A stretch of 64,000 bases of DNA from DATDCY01 sp964513745 (GCA_964513745.1 CAZEOK010000003.1:4377-68376); one strand, 5' to 3'; positions 28,567 to 37,546 are shown, counted from the stretch's first letter. Program-made: numbers and translations. Notes: generated by a model from the sequence alone, not told the origin.

Positions 28567-29847
28567 ATGACCGAGACGCAGGGGCGAGTCCGCCCCGTCG
28601 AACGCCCGGACGTCGCGATCCTGCTCTGCCGGGACCACGCCGTGATCTGCCACGACGTGTTGAACGCCGCGCGCGTCTGGGCCCGCCAGGGGCACGCCGC
28701 CGACGTTCTCGCGCTCTGGAGTGACGCCTGGCCGCAGCCGAACCAGATCGACCGGGGCGTGCGGCTCATCGCTCCCCGGACGCTCGGCGGCCTTCTGCGC
28801 GCGCTCGCGGTGCGATGCGACGGCGCCGCGACCGGCGCTGCCGCGACCGGGAAGGCGCCGGCGCCGTCGGCACCCAGCCGCTCGCGCCTTGCCCGAGCCG
28901 GCGCGGCGTTTCTCCACCTGCTTCAGAAGACGGAGTTCGTGCTGCGACACACCGCACGCCTGCTCTTTGGGGGCTATCGCATCGCGGTGGCTTGCGACAC
29001 CCCGGGGTTGATCGCCGTCCGCGTCGCCAAAGCGCTGCGCGGCATCCCGTACCTCTACCACTCGCGGGAACTCGTGCTCTCCTGGGATCTGAAGTCCCGG
29101 GGGGCGCGGGCCGCCAAGCGCATCGAGCGTGCCTGCCACCGTGCGGCAGCGTTCGCCGTGATTCAGGACGAACGGCGCGCCGGGCTGCTGGCGCTGGACA
29201 ACGGTGTCCCTCTCGAGGCGTTCACCTTGGTGCCGAACGCCCCGCTTGGCCTCTGGACGGGCGCGGCGTCGACCTTTCTGGCGCGGGAGCTCGGGCTCCC
29301 GCCGCACACCCCGATCGTCCTGCATGCCGGCTCGATCGTCCCGGAGCACATGGTCCTTGAAATCATCGAGTCCGTCGGCAGCTGGCCGGCAGGTCCGGTC
29401 CTCGTCATCCATGGGACCCCGGCGTACTCCTACGGCCCGCAGCTGCGGGAGGCCGCGGCGCGTTTCCCGGGGAGAGTCGTGTTTTCGTCGGCCATCGTGC
29501 CGCCGGAGCGTGTCGATGAGCTCTTCGCGAGCGCAGCCGTCGGGTTGGCCCTGTACCGGCCCGACGGCGACAACTTCCGTTGCGTCGGGCTCGCCGCGGG
29601 CAAGATCTTCAACCTGATGAAGGTGGGAGTGCCGACGATCGCGAACGACCTGCCGGGGCTGAGGGAGCTGCTGGAAGGGCGCGGCTGCGGACTCGTGGTC
29701 GCCGGTCCAGCGGGAATAGGCCTGGCCGTCGGGCGTCTGCTTGCGGATCGCGAAGGCTTCCGGGCCGCATGTCTCGCGGCCTTCCCGCCTTTCGAGTTCG
29801 AACAAAACTACCGGGCGGTCGTCCGCCGCGCAGTCGCACTCCTGTGA
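28567..29847 (+). CDS. Family 4-type glycosyltransferase
   Basis: 426 residues of the GT-B fold. The N-terminal domain has VAILLCRDHAVICHDVLNAA. The middle has YRIAVACDTPGLIAVRVAKA and PYLYHSRELVLSW. The donor domain has PIVLHAGSIVPEHMV, VVFSSAIVPPERVDELFASA and GKIFNLMKVGVPTIANDLPG, where a retaining GT4 enzyme would have the E-x7-E donor motif. The gene stands alone on the plus strand between the Wzm operon and the aminotransferase operon. Its last 40 bases overlap the end of the convergent methyltransferase gene. Acceptor unknown. Confidence 0.85.
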   Translation: MTETQGRVRPVERPDVAILLCRDHAVICHDVLNAARVWARQGHAADVLALWSDAWPQPNQIDRGVRLIAPRTLGGLLRALAVRCDGAATGAAATGKAPAPSAPSRSRLARAGAAFLHLLQKTEFVLRHTARLLFGGYRIAVACDTPGLIAVRVAKALRGIPYLYHSRELVLSWDLKSRGARAAKRIERACHRAAAFAVIQDERRAGLLALDNGVPLEAFTLVPNAPLGLWTGAASTFLARELGLPPHTPIVLHAGSIVPEHMVLEIIESVGSWPAGPVLVIHGTPAYSYGPQLREAAARFPGRVVFSSAIVPPERVDELFASAAVGLALYRPDGDNFRCVGLAAGKIFNLMKVGVPTIANDLPGLRELLEGRGCGLVVAGPAGIGLAVGRLLADREGFRAACLAAFPPFEFEQNYRAVVRRAVALL

Positions 29848-30608
29848 ATCGGCCGCTGGGCGACCACCATCACGTTCCAATCGCTCAGCCCCGGCTCGGC
29901 GTCAGGCCGGAGAAACGGTGCGAGCAGCAGCTGACGCAGGCCGGCGCCCTCGAGCAGCAGCGCGATCTCGCGGGGGAAGAAAAAGCGCATCCGGTGCTCC
30001 TCTTCGCAGCGCTCGAGAAGGGCGCGCCCCTCTCGAGCCTCCGTTGCGAAGTTCACGGCGACCACCTGGCTCAGATAATCGATCCGGCTGGTCGTCCGCC
30101 GCGCGACGCGACGGGTGCCTTCGCGCACCACCTTTTCACGGTCCTGCGGCGGGTCGCAGAGCACCGCCGGGCCGAACCAGACATCGAACATGAACAGGCC
30201 GCCGGGCCGCAGGTGCGCAGCCGCGGTCGCGAGGGCGGCGCGGATCTCTTCGTCGCTGGTTTGGTAGCCGAGGACGGCAAACATCGAAATCACCGCGTCG
30301 AAGCGTCGTCCGAGGCGAAGGGCGCGGATGTCGCCGCGCGCGAAGGAAGCCGCCCCCGCCGCGGGCCGGGCCTTCGCGCGGGCAGCGCGCAACATCCCTG
30401 CCGAACGGTCCACGCCCGTGACGCTGTAGCCCCGAGCAGCCAGTGGCAGCGCGTGGCCGCCGGTGCCGCAGCCGAGGTCGAGCACCGTGCGCACCCGCCG
30501 CGGCGAGAACCGCTCGAAGAGCAGCTCGATCCCGTCCACCTCGGCGGCGTAGTCCTTGTCGCGGTAGAGCAGGTCGTAGTACCGCGCGTAGCGTCCGAAG
30601 GTGCTCAT
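29808..30608 (-). CDS. Class I SAM-dependent methyltransferase
   Basis: 266 residues. FGRYARYYDLLYRDKDYAAE leads the protein, motif I is TVLDLGCGTGGHALPLAARG near 41, then VTGVDRSAGML and FDAVISMFAVLGY. The pattern matches small-molecule or sugar methyltransferases found next to DegT-type aminotransferases, which suggests N-methylation of an amino sugar. The start overlaps the aminotransferase stop by four bases. The last 40 bases run under the convergent glycosyltransferase gene. Confidence 0.85.
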   Translation of the reverse strand: MSTFGRYARYYDLLYRDKDYAAEVDGIELLFERFSPRRVRTVLDLGCGTGGHALPLAARGYSVTGVDRSAGMLRAARAKARPAAGAASFARGDIRALRLGRRFDAVISMFAVLGYQTSDEEIRAALATAAAHLRPGGLFMFDVWFGPAVLCDPPQDREKVVREGTRRVARRTTSRIDYLSQVVAVNFATEAREGRALLERCEEEHRMRFFFPREIALLLEGAGLRQLLLAPFLRPDAEPGLSDWNVMVVAQRPIHRSATARRTTAR

Positions 30609-31747
30609 GCTCCGCCCCGGTCCGCCAGATGCGCGATCGTCTCGCAGACCCGGTCGATCTGCGCCGGCGATATCACCGGCCCCGTGGGGAGGTAGAGTCC
30701 ACCGGCCGCAAGACGCTCGGTGACGGGGAACCCGCCGTGCGATCCCACGCCCGCCTTGGCGAGTGCCGGCTGGGAGTGCAGGGGTTTGAAGAACGGGCGG
30801 CTATCGATGCCCGCCGCGTGCAAGGCCGCAGCCAGAGCATCCCGGTCCATCCCGAACCGCTCCGGATCCACCACGACGCCGTACATCCAGTAGACGTTCC
30901 GCACCTGCGGGCGCTCGGTTGGGAGTTGCAGTCCGGGGACATCGCGCAGTCGGTCAGAATAGCGCCGCGCGGCGGCGATGCGGCGGCGAATGAGTTCGTC
31001 GGCGCGCTCGAGTTGGGCGACGCCGAGAGCGGCCTGGAGGTTGGTGAGGCGGTAGTTGTAGCCGACGTCGTCGTGGATGTAGTCGCGAGCGCCGGTGAGC
31101 GGGAAGCAGAGATTGCGGTAGGACCGGCAGCGGTCGGCTACGCCGGGATTGTCGGTCAGCACCATGCCGCCCTCGCCGGTCGTCAGGATCTTGTTCGCGA
31201 AGAAGCTGAAGGCACTCGCAACGCCGAAGCTGCCGCAGCGGCGACCGCGGTACTCCGCGCCGTGGGCCTCGGCGGCATCCTCGACGACGTTGATGCCGCG
31301 CTGCTCGGCGAGAGCGAGGATCGGGTCCATCTCGCAGGGGTGCCCGTAGATGTGCACCGGCATGATCGCGCGGGTCCGGGGCGTGATCGCCGCTTCGAGG
31401 AGCGCCGGGTCGAGCGTCCAGGTGTCGGGCTCCACGTCGACGAAGACCGGCCTGGCGCCGAGGTAGAGCACGGAGAAGAGGCAGGCCGCCATCGTGAAGT
31501 CCGGGAGCACGACCTCGTCGCCGGCGCCGACGCCGACGGCGCGCAGGGCGAGGTGAAGCGCCGTGGTGCCGCTCGTCGTGGCGATGCCGAAGTGCCGGTC
31601 GCACCACCTGGCGAAGCCGTTCTCGAAACGGGTCACGTACTCCCCGGACGAGGAGATCCACCCGCCGCGAAGCGCATCGAGCAGGTAACGCTCTTCGTTG
31701 CCGTCCAGCGCAGGGGAGCAGACCGGGATCAAGGGCGGCCTACTCAA
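30605..31747 (-). CDS. DegT/DnrJ/EryC1/StrS family sugar aminotransferase
   Basis: 380 residues. PLIPVCSPALDGNEERYLLD begins the fold, GTTALHLALRAVGVGAGDEV binds cofactor phosphate, VVEDAAEAHGAEYRG is the PLP-ring Asp segment, and SFFANKILTTGEGGMVLT carries the Schiff-base Lys. Members transfer an amino group from glutamate to a keto-sugar nucleotide. With the following methyltransferase and preceding cupin gene it forms a three-gene unit that could make an N-methylated amino sugar. It overlaps both neighbours by a few bases. Confidence 0.92.
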   Translation of the reverse strand: MSRPPLIPVCSPALDGNEERYLLDALRGGWISSSGEYVTRFENGFARWCDRHFGIATTSGTTALHLALRAVGVGAGDEVVLPDFTMAACLFSVLYLGARPVFVDVEPDTWTLDPALLEAAITPRTRAIMPVHIYGHPCEMDPILALAEQRGINVVEDAAEAHGAEYRGRRCGSFGVASAFSFFANKILTTGEGGMVLTDNPGVADRCRSYRNLCFPLTGARDYIHDDVGYNYRLTNLQAALGVAQLERADELIRRRIAAARRYSDRLRDVPGLQLPTERPQVRNVYWMYGVVVDPERFGMDRDALAAALHAAGIDSRPFFKPLHSQPALAKAGVGSHGGFPVTERLAAGGLYLPTGPVISPAQIDRVCETIAHLADRGGA

Positions 31748-32138
31748 AACGCTCCTTGTCCTCGGTGCCGGTGTAGGGGCCCTGCTTGACCTCGATGATC
31801 TCGGTGGGTTCGAGCATCGTCATGCCGTGTCCGCCCGCGGCGAGGAGGATGACGTCCCCGGTTTCGAGGATCTGGCTGGCGACGAACGCCTTTCCCTGCG
31901 TGTAAAGGTCGATGCGGGCGCGACCGCGCCGGATGAAGAGCACCTCGCGCGTGAAGCGCACCTCGCGCGGTACTTCGTGGTGCACGTGGGCGGGGATGCG
32001 GTGGCCGGTGGGCCGCTTCATGTAGGCGAGCTGCTGGGAGAACTCGTTCGGGGTGAAGAACTCGAGGCCTTCGGGGGCGTGGTCGTTCGGAACGATGATG
32101 GCGATGAGCTCGCCGTCCTTCTCGATGCGTCGGATCAC
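31740..32138 (-). CDS. Small cupin-domain protein of the amino-sugar unit
   Basis: 132 residues. VIRRIEKDGELIAIIV starts the domain, PAHVHHEVPREVRFTREVLF contains the likely metal ligands of the first cupin motif, and VILLAAGGHGMTMLEPTEII the second. Such cupins near aminotransferases often act as sugar isomerases or epimerases, or remain unassigned. The GTG at 32138 is chosen for the GGGGGGACG tract before it. An in-frame ATG at 32240 would add 34 Gly/Ala-rich residues. The stop overlaps the aminotransferase start by eight bases. Confidence 0.78.
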   Translation of the reverse strand: MIRRIEKDGELIAIIVPNDHAPEGLEFFTPNEFSQQLAYMKRPTGHRIPAHVHHEVPREVRFTREVLFIRRGRARIDLYTQGKAFVASQILETGDVILLAAGGHGMTMLEPTEIIEVKQGPYTGTEDKERFE

Positions 32139-32197
32139 GCTCGTCCCCCCCTGTCCCCCTGCCTTCGCCGCGTCGCGCGCTCCTCGATGCGCTTCCA

Positions 32198-32226
32198 AGT
32201 ATATACCGGCGCTCATGTCGCGGGAA
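32198..32226 (-). promoter_or_regulatory. Putative promoter of the cupin-aminotransferase unit
   Basis: On the minus strand TTCCCG (32221-32226) and TATACT (32198-32203) are separated by 17 bases, about 60 bases before the GTG at 32138. The -10 is good and the -35 weak. Confidence 0.4.
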
Positions 32227-32289
32227 GCGCTCCACCGCACCGGCGGTTCGGTACGGGTCGCGGGTGGTGTGCGGCGGTGGATCGTGGAT

Positions 32290-33138
32290 TCAGCCGCTGC
32301 CCGGCCGGGCAGCGGCCTGCGTCTGCCGCAGCGCCGGGACTGCCTCGCTTATCGCGAACAGCGCGGCTGCAGCCACGACGATCGACGGCCCCGCCGGGGT
32401 GTCCCAGCGCAGAGAGCCCCAGAGCCCGGCCCCGACGGCCGCGCAGCCGAGCAGCGCGGCCGCGGCGGCCATCGCCTCCGGTGAGCCGGCGAAGCGCCGG
32501 GCGGCGGCGGCGGGGATGATCAGCAACGCGGTGATCAGGAGCATGCCGACGACCTTCATCATCAGCGCAACGACCACGGCGAGGAGCAACACAAAGGCCG
32601 ACTGAATCAGGCCGACGCGGACGCCCTCGACGCGGGCGAGCTCCTCGTGAACGGTCATGGCGAGCAACGGCTTCCAGAGGGCGGCCAGGGCGGCGAGAGC
32701 CGCGATGCCGCCGCCGTAGATCCAGAGCAGATCCCCCTGCGTTACGGCGAGGACGTCGCCGAAGAGGTACGAAATGAGGTCGACGCGTAGCGTTTCGAGG
32801 AACGCAACGGTCACCAGGCCAAGCGAGAGGGCCCCGTGGGAGAGGATGCCGAGGATTGCGTCTTCCGGGAGCCGCCCGCGGCGCTGCACGGCGAGCAGCA
32901 GCAGGGCGACCGCCGCGCAGACGGCGAAAACGCCGAGGGCGGGGTTCACGTGCAGTGCGAACCCGAGCGCCACGCCCAGCAATGAGGCGTGAGCCAGCGT
33001 GTCGCCGAAGTACGCCATCCGCCGCCAGATGACGAATGAGCCGAACGGTCCCGCAACCAGGGCCACGCCGACGCCGCCGGCCAGCGCTCTGCAGAGGAAA
33101 TCATCCACCGTGCCGGTCTCCGATGCCGCAGGATTCAT
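32290..33138 (-). CDS. znuB: Zinc ABC transporter permease
   Basis: 282 residues with eight or so membrane helices of the ABC-3 family. FVIWRRMAYFGDTLAHASLL near 35 is the signature segment, followed by ISYLFGDVLAV, EGVRVGLIQSAF and MKVVGMLLITALLIIPAAAA. Together with the ATPase and binding protein next to it, this is a complete high-affinity zinc (or manganese) importer. Its start lies 38 bases inside the end of znuC, so the two are translationally linked. Confidence 0.93.
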   Translation of the reverse strand: MNPAASETGTVDDFLCRALAGGVGVALVAGPFGSFVIWRRMAYFGDTLAHASLLGVALGFALHVNPALGVFAVCAAVALLLLAVQRRGRLPEDAILGILSHGALSLGLVTVAFLETLRVDLISYLFGDVLAVTQGDLLWIYGGGIAALAALAALWKPLLAMTVHEELARVEGVRVGLIQSAFVLLLAVVVALMMKVVGMLLITALLIIPAAAARRFAGSPEAMAAAAALLGCAAVGAGLWGSLRWDTPAGPSIVVAAAALFAISEAVPALRQTQAAARPGSG

Positions 33139-33910
33139 CGCGCTCGTGGCGGTGGGCGTAGAGAGCGAAGCCCGGGAGGCTCGTCGGGAACAGGCGCAGG
33201 TACGCCGGGTCGCTGGAGACGGTCAGAGGCGCCCCGGTGCAGCAAATCGTGCGATTGAGGCAGACGACGTGATCCGTGGAGCTCATCACGAGGTGCAGGT
33301 CGTGCGAGACCATCAGGACGCCGCAACCGTGTTCGTTGCGGATACCCGTTATCAGTGCGAAAAGCTCCTCCTGTCCCGCGAGGTCCACCCCCTGGCTCGG
33401 TTCGTCCAGGACGAGCAACCCGGGCTTCCGGAGCAGCGCGCGGGCCAGGAGCACGCGCTGCATCTCCCCACCGGAGACCGACTGGATCGGGGTGTGCAGC
33501 GTCCGGGAGGCGTTGACCCGTGCAAGGACCTCTTTGACGCGATCCCCGGCGTCCGGAGCCGCCATCATGAGAAACCGGCGGACGGTGATCGGGAGCGCCG
33601 GGGCGACCGTGAGCCGCTGCGGCATATAACCGATGCGCAGCCCGGGTTCCAGCCATACCTCACCGCGATCAGCGCGGAGCAATCCCAGCGCAACGCGCAG
33701 CAAGGTCGTTTTCCCCGCGCCGTTCGGTCCGATCAGCGTCACGATCTCCCCGGCGCCGACTTCAAGCCCGACGTTTTCGAGGACCGGCGCGGCGCCAAGG
33801 CTCATCGAGATCCCGCGCAGGGAGAGCAGCCTGCGGCCGGATCCCCTCGGGTCGGCGGGCGGGCTGGTCAACCGTGTCGTGAAGATATCGCTCCCGGACG
33901 TCTCATGCAT
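33101..33910 (-). CDS. znuC: Zinc ABC transporter ATP-binding protein
   Basis: 269 residues. Walker A is GPNGAGKTTLLRVALG near 60, followed by IGYMPQRLTVAPALPITVRR (Q-loop), VSGGEMQRVLLARALL, Walker B LLVLDEPSQGVD and H-loop MVSHDLHLVM. The start at 33910 has a GGAGGG ribosome site. The first ~25 residues are a non-conserved extension. A later in-frame start is possible but none has a better ribosome site. Confidence 0.93.
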   Translation of the reverse strand: MHETSGSDIFTTRLTSPPADPRGSGRRLLSLRGISMSLGAAPVLENVGLEVGAGEIVTLIGPNGAGKTTLLRVALGLLRADRGEVWLEPGLRIGYMPQRLTVAPALPITVRRFLMMAAPDAGDRVKEVLARVNASRTLHTPIQSVSGGEMQRVLLARALLRKPGLLVLDEPSQGVDLAGQEELFALITGIRNEHGCGVLMVSHDLHLVMSSTDHVVCLNRTICCTGAPLTVSSDPAYLRLFPTSLPGFALYAHRHERDESCGIGDRHGG

Positions 33911-33930
33911 CGCGGTCGTCCCTCCACCGT

Positions 33931-33950
33931 GGCATGCCGCAGTGTATCAT
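33931..33950 (+). promoter_or_regulatory. znu divergent control region: palindrome and -10 element
   Basis: Between znuC and znuA lie a perfect 8-base palindrome GGCATGCC (33931-33938) and a TATCAT hexamer at 33945-33950, which is six bases before the znuA ATG. The palindrome sits where a zinc repressor could control both directions. It does not match the AT-rich Zur box of enterobacteria, so the link to zinc is inference. Confidence 0.4.
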
Positions 33951-33956
33951 TCACCA

Positions 33957-34916
33957 ATGAGCACGGCACCAGAAGCAGCCCGCCCCACCAGGCGTCGTTC
34001 CTGGACGAGGGCCGCCGTTGTCATCTCGCTTTTTCTCGCGAGTCCCGTCGCTGCGTTGGCCGCCCCGCGGGTCGTCGCGACCGTCAAGCCGCTGCACTCG
34101 CTGGTTGCGGGTGTCATGACAGGGATCGGGGCGCCGGACCTGCTCATCCGGGGCGGCGGCTCACCGCACACCTACAGTCTCAATCCGTCGGCGGGCCGGT
34201 TGCTGGAGCGCGCGCAGGTCATCTTCTGGATCGGCGGCTCGCTGGAGGCTTTCATGGAGAAACCCCTGGCAGCTCTCGGGGCGAACGCGCGCATCGTCAC
34301 AGTGACGCAGGCGCCGGGCATCGTGCTGTTGCCCGCGCGGGCGGGCGGGCGCTGGGACGAACCTGACGGCCATGAAGGTTCCGAGCACGGCCATGCGACG
34401 CAGGACGGCCACCTGTGGCTCGACCCGGCCAACGCGCGCGTTATCGCACGGCTGGTGGCGGACGTGCTGGGTCAGGCGGACCCGGAAAACCGGGGGCGCT
34501 ACGCGGCCAATGCCGACGCGCTGGTCTCCCGCATCGACGCGCTCGATTTCAGCTTGAAGACTGCGCTCGGCCCCGTGCGGGACGTCCCATTCGTCGTCTT
34601 CCACGACGCCTATCAGTATTTCGAGAAGCGTTACGCATTGCGCGCGGTCGGTTCGATCGCGGTGAGCCCGGAGCGCGCGCCTGGCGCGCGGCGGGTGCAG
34701 GAGATCAGGGACAGGATCAGGAGCCTCGGGGTGCGCTGCGTTTTCAGCGAGCCGCAGTTCTCGTCGGCGATCATCGGCACGCTCCTCGAGGGGACGAACA
34801 CCCGCGCGGGCACGCTCGATCCGCTCGGCGCCGGATTGCCCGCCGGCCCGGATGCCTATTTTACGCTGATGCACGCTCTTGGCTCCACGCTCGCGACCTG
34901 TCTGGGTGCGCCCTGA
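33957..34916 (+). CDS. znuA: Zinc ABC transporter substrate-binding protein
   Basis: 319 residues with a signal peptide (ALAAP near 36). The four metal-site elements are visible: His in TVKPLHSLVAG, His in GGSPHTYSL, His in FVVFHDAYQYFE and Asp in TLDPLG. A short His/Asp/Glu-rich loop (DGHEGSEHGHATQDGH near 139) is the hallmark of zinc-type members. It captures zinc in the periplasm and hands it to ZnuB. There is no ribosome site. The TATCAT six bases upstream suggests a leaderless mRNA. Confidence 0.93.
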   Translation: MSTAPEAARPTRRRSWTRAAVVISLFLASPVAALAAPRVVATVKPLHSLVAGVMTGIGAPDLLIRGGGSPHTYSLNPSAGRLLERAQVIFWIGGSLEAFMEKPLAALGANARIVTVTQAPGIVLLPARAGGRWDEPDGHEGSEHGHATQDGHLWLDPANARVIARLVADVLGQADPENRGRYAANADALVSRIDALDFSLKTALGPVRDVPFVVFHDAYQYFEKRYALRAVGSIAVSPERAPGARRVQEIRDRIRSLGVRCVFSEPQFSSAIIGTLLEGTNTRAGTLDPLGAGLPAGPDAYFTLMHALGSTLATCLGAP

Positions 34917-35097
34917 GGGGCCTCTGAAAACCGGGCCGCCGCGCCGGCAGTCACCAATGCTGCAAGGTCTCGTTTAACGTCCTACCGCATGACAAAAGCA
35001 TGACATCCCGGCCCCATATTCCCGCCTGGTACGGCGCGCCGCTGGCTGGTCGGCCGCGGCGCGCCGATGGGACCACGGTCTGCAGGCGGAGGGTACG

Positions 35098-36828
35098 ATG
35101 GGGCATCGAGCGTCATCCGGGCGGTACAAGAAAATCCTGTTGAGCGGGGTGTTCGGCCCCTTCGGCGTCGACGACGACTACGGGCGGCGCGAGAATATCA
35201 TGGAGCTGTTCCACAACCAGGTCACCCGCGAGCAGGGCGTCGCGTCGTTTCGCTTTCACCACCGCTCCTTCGGGCTCTATTTCCTGGCGGAGAATGTAGA
35301 TGCCGACGTGACGGTGCTGGACTTCCCGTCAAAGGAGCGTTTCGAGCGCGAGCTGCGCAATGGCTATGACATCGTGGGGATCTCCTTCATCACCCCGAAC
35401 TTCGTGAAGGCCCGCGAGATGGCGCGCCTGGCGCGGCTGCACGCCCCGGGGGCCGTCGTCCTGCTCGGCGGCCACGGGGCGGCGATCGAGGGCGTGGAGC
35501 GGCTCATCGACTGCGATCACGTGATCAAGGGCGAGGGCATCGGCTGGTTGCGGCGCTTCCTCGGGCAGGATCCCGACGCGCCGATCGTCCACCCGGTGCT
35601 GCCGAGCACGGAGCGTCAGAGCATCCTGGGCGTGCCGCTGACCGGCGTCTGCTCGAGCCTGCTCGTGCCCGGGCTCGGCTGCGTCAACGGCTGCCGCTTC
35701 TGCAGCACCACGCACTTCTTCGGCAAGACCTACACCTCGTACCTGCCCACGGGGCGCGCGATCTTCGAGAACGCGCTGCGCATCGCCGACGCGCGCGGCA
35801 CCGACACCTTCTTCGTGATGGACGAGAACTTCCTGAAGGACACCCGGCGCGCCCGGGAGCTGCTTGCCGAGATGGAGCGCGAGCGGCGCTTCTTCCGGTT
35901 CCAGATCTTCTCGTCGGCCGAGGCGATCCTGGCTTTCGGCCTGGACGACCTGGTGCGGCTCGGCGTGAACTTCATCTGGATGGGAGTGGAGACCAAGAGC
36001 CGGGAAGCGAATTTCGCCAAGAACCAGGGTGTGGACCCACAGAGGCTCGTCCGGGAGCTGCGCGACCGCGGGATCAACGTGCTGGTCTCGGGGATCCTGT
36101 GCATGGAGCACCACACCCGGCAGAACATTCAGGAGGACATCGACCACCTGATCGACCTGGAGGCGGACTTCACGCAGTTCATGCTGCTGACGCCGCTGCC
36201 GACCACCGCGCTCTACCAGGAGAAGAAGGCGAGCGGCCTGCTGCGGCAGGAGCTGCCGTACGAGGAGTGGCACGGGCAGAAGATGCTCAACTACAAGCAC
36301 CCTCACTTCCCCGGCGATGCGGCGGAGCGCTGGATCACGCAGGCTTTCCGCCAGGAGCACGAGGAGAACTCGAGCTCAATCTATCGGGTCACGGACACGG
36401 CCCTGCGGGGCTACCTGTACCTGGCGGGCCTGAGCCGCCGGGACGCCTGTCTCGCGGCGCGTCTCGAGCAGGCCCGCGAGCGGGCGGCGGAATACGCGCT
36501 GATACTGCCCGTGATCGAGCGACATCCGGTCAACGGGCTGGAGTGCGAGCGCGCCGTCGATCTCTCCCGGCGGATGAAGGGTGCTCTGGGCGCCCCCCGG
36601 CTGCGAGAACGGGCCTTGCGGCTCGCGGTCCGGCTCTTCGCGGCGCGTTGGCGGTGGCGGGTGCGCTGGTTCGGGGACGACATCCAGCCCGCGACGCTGG
36701 TTATCCGGTACCCCGCGGGCCGGGCAGCACGAGGCGTCGCCCGGCCCGCAGCGTGTCCGCTGCCGGAGGCGCGCGAGACCCTGCAACGGCAGCAAGCGGC
36801 GGCGATCGGGGTTCAGGTGACTAGCTAG
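35098..36828 (+). CDS. B12-binding domain radical SAM protein
   Basis: 576 residues. The first ~165 form a cobalamin-binding-like Rossmann domain (YDIVGISFITPNFVKAREMA, VVLLGGHGAAIEGVERLI, DHVIKGEG). The radical SAM core follows with the cluster motif GLGCVNGCRFCSTT near 199 (Cys spacing C-x3-C-x2-C) and MGVETKSREANFAKNQG further on. The C-terminal ~150 residues are Arg/Ala-rich and unfamiliar. B12-type radical SAM enzymes do methylations and ring rearrangements, often on lipids or tetrapyrroles. The DxHxxG motif of tight B12 binders is not evident. A GGAGGG ribosome site supports the start. No pathway partner is adjacent. Confidence 0.87.
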   Translation: MGHRASSGRYKKILLSGVFGPFGVDDDYGRRENIMELFHNQVTREQGVASFRFHHRSFGLYFLAENVDADVTVLDFPSKERFERELRNGYDIVGISFITPNFVKAREMARLARLHAPGAVVLLGGHGAAIEGVERLIDCDHVIKGEGIGWLRRFLGQDPDAPIVHPVLPSTERQSILGVPLTGVCSSLLVPGLGCVNGCRFCSTTHFFGKTYTSYLPTGRAIFENALRIADARGTDTFFVMDENFLKDTRRARELLAEMERERRFFRFQIFSSAEAILAFGLDDLVRLGVNFIWMGVETKSREANFAKNQGVDPQRLVRELRDRGINVLVSGILCMEHHTRQNIQEDIDHLIDLEADFTQFMLLTPLPTTALYQEKKASGLLRQELPYEEWHGQKMLNYKHPHFPGDAAERWITQAFRQEHEENSSSIYRVTDTALRGYLYLAGLSRRDACLAARLEQARERAAEYALILPVIERHPVNGLECERAVDLSRRMKGALGAPRLRERALRLAVRLFAARWRWRVRWFGDDIQPATLVIRYPAGRAARGVARPAACPLPEARETLQRQQAAAIGVQVTS

Positions 36829-36932
36829 CAGCCTGCCCGGTCGGTGGAGTTCAAGGCACAGCGGATTGACAAACCTCCGTATTGACATCAGAGTTTGGCT
36901 CAGGACGCGATGCACCAGACCGGAGGCGACCG

Positions 36933-37538
36933 ATGGACCCGCATTACCGCGTAGCGATCTTCGGCTCCGCGCGGATCGAGGAGGGCACCCCGGAGTATCG
37001 GGATGTCTTCGAGATAGCCCGGGGCCTGGCCACGCTCAACTTCGACATCGTCACCGGCGGCGGGCCCGGCCTCATGCAGGCCGCCAACGCCGGCTGCATG
37101 AGCGTCTCGTCGCCTGCCGACTCGATCGGGCTGAACATCAAGCTGCCGCACGAGCAGGTCGCCAATCCGTTCCTGGATATCAAGAAGGAATTCGACCGGT
37201 TCAGCAGCCGGCTCGACACGTTCATGTCCCTCTCCGACGCGATCGTCGTGGCGCCCGGCGGCATCGGAACCCTCCTGGAGCTGTTCTACTCCTGGCAGCT
37301 GGTCCAGGTGGGCCACATCTGCTGGACACCGATCATCCTCTACGGGGAGATCTGGCGCCCCCTGCTGCACTGGCTCAACGAAGAGGTGCTGCGTCGCGGT
37401 TTCATGAGCGCTGGAGATTTACAGTGCGTCTTTCACCGCGACTCCGCGACCGGGGTCGTCGACCTGATCCGTCGGATCCACGAGGACCGTTCCCGGACCG
37501 CGAACGTCTGCGTGAACTTCGACAGGTACCGCACCTGA
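36933..37538 (+). CDS. LOG family nucleotide 5-monophosphate phosphoribohydrolase-like protein
   Basis: 201 residues beginning MDPHYRVAIFGSARIEEGTP. The two family motifs are present: GGGPGLMQAANAGC near 47, and PGGIGTLLELFYSWQ near 110, where the P-G-G-x-G-T-x-x-E element holds the catalytic Glu and phosphate-binding loop. LOG proteins split nucleoside monophosphates into base and ribose 5-phosphate. Plant and some bacterial members release cytokinins, while E. coli PpnN acts on purine nucleotides. The start has a GGAGG ribosome site six bases upstream. The physiological substrate is open. Confidence 0.9.
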   Translation: MDPHYRVAIFGSARIEEGTPEYRDVFEIARGLATLNFDIVTGGGPGLMQAANAGCMSVSSPADSIGLNIKLPHEQVANPFLDIKKEFDRFSSRLDTFMSLSDAIVVAPGGIGTLLELFYSWQLVQVGHICWTPIILYGEIWRPLLHWLNEEVLRRGFMSAGDLQCVFHRDSATGVVDLIRRIHEDRSRTANVCVNFDRYRT

Positions 37539-37546
37539 CGGGGGTG

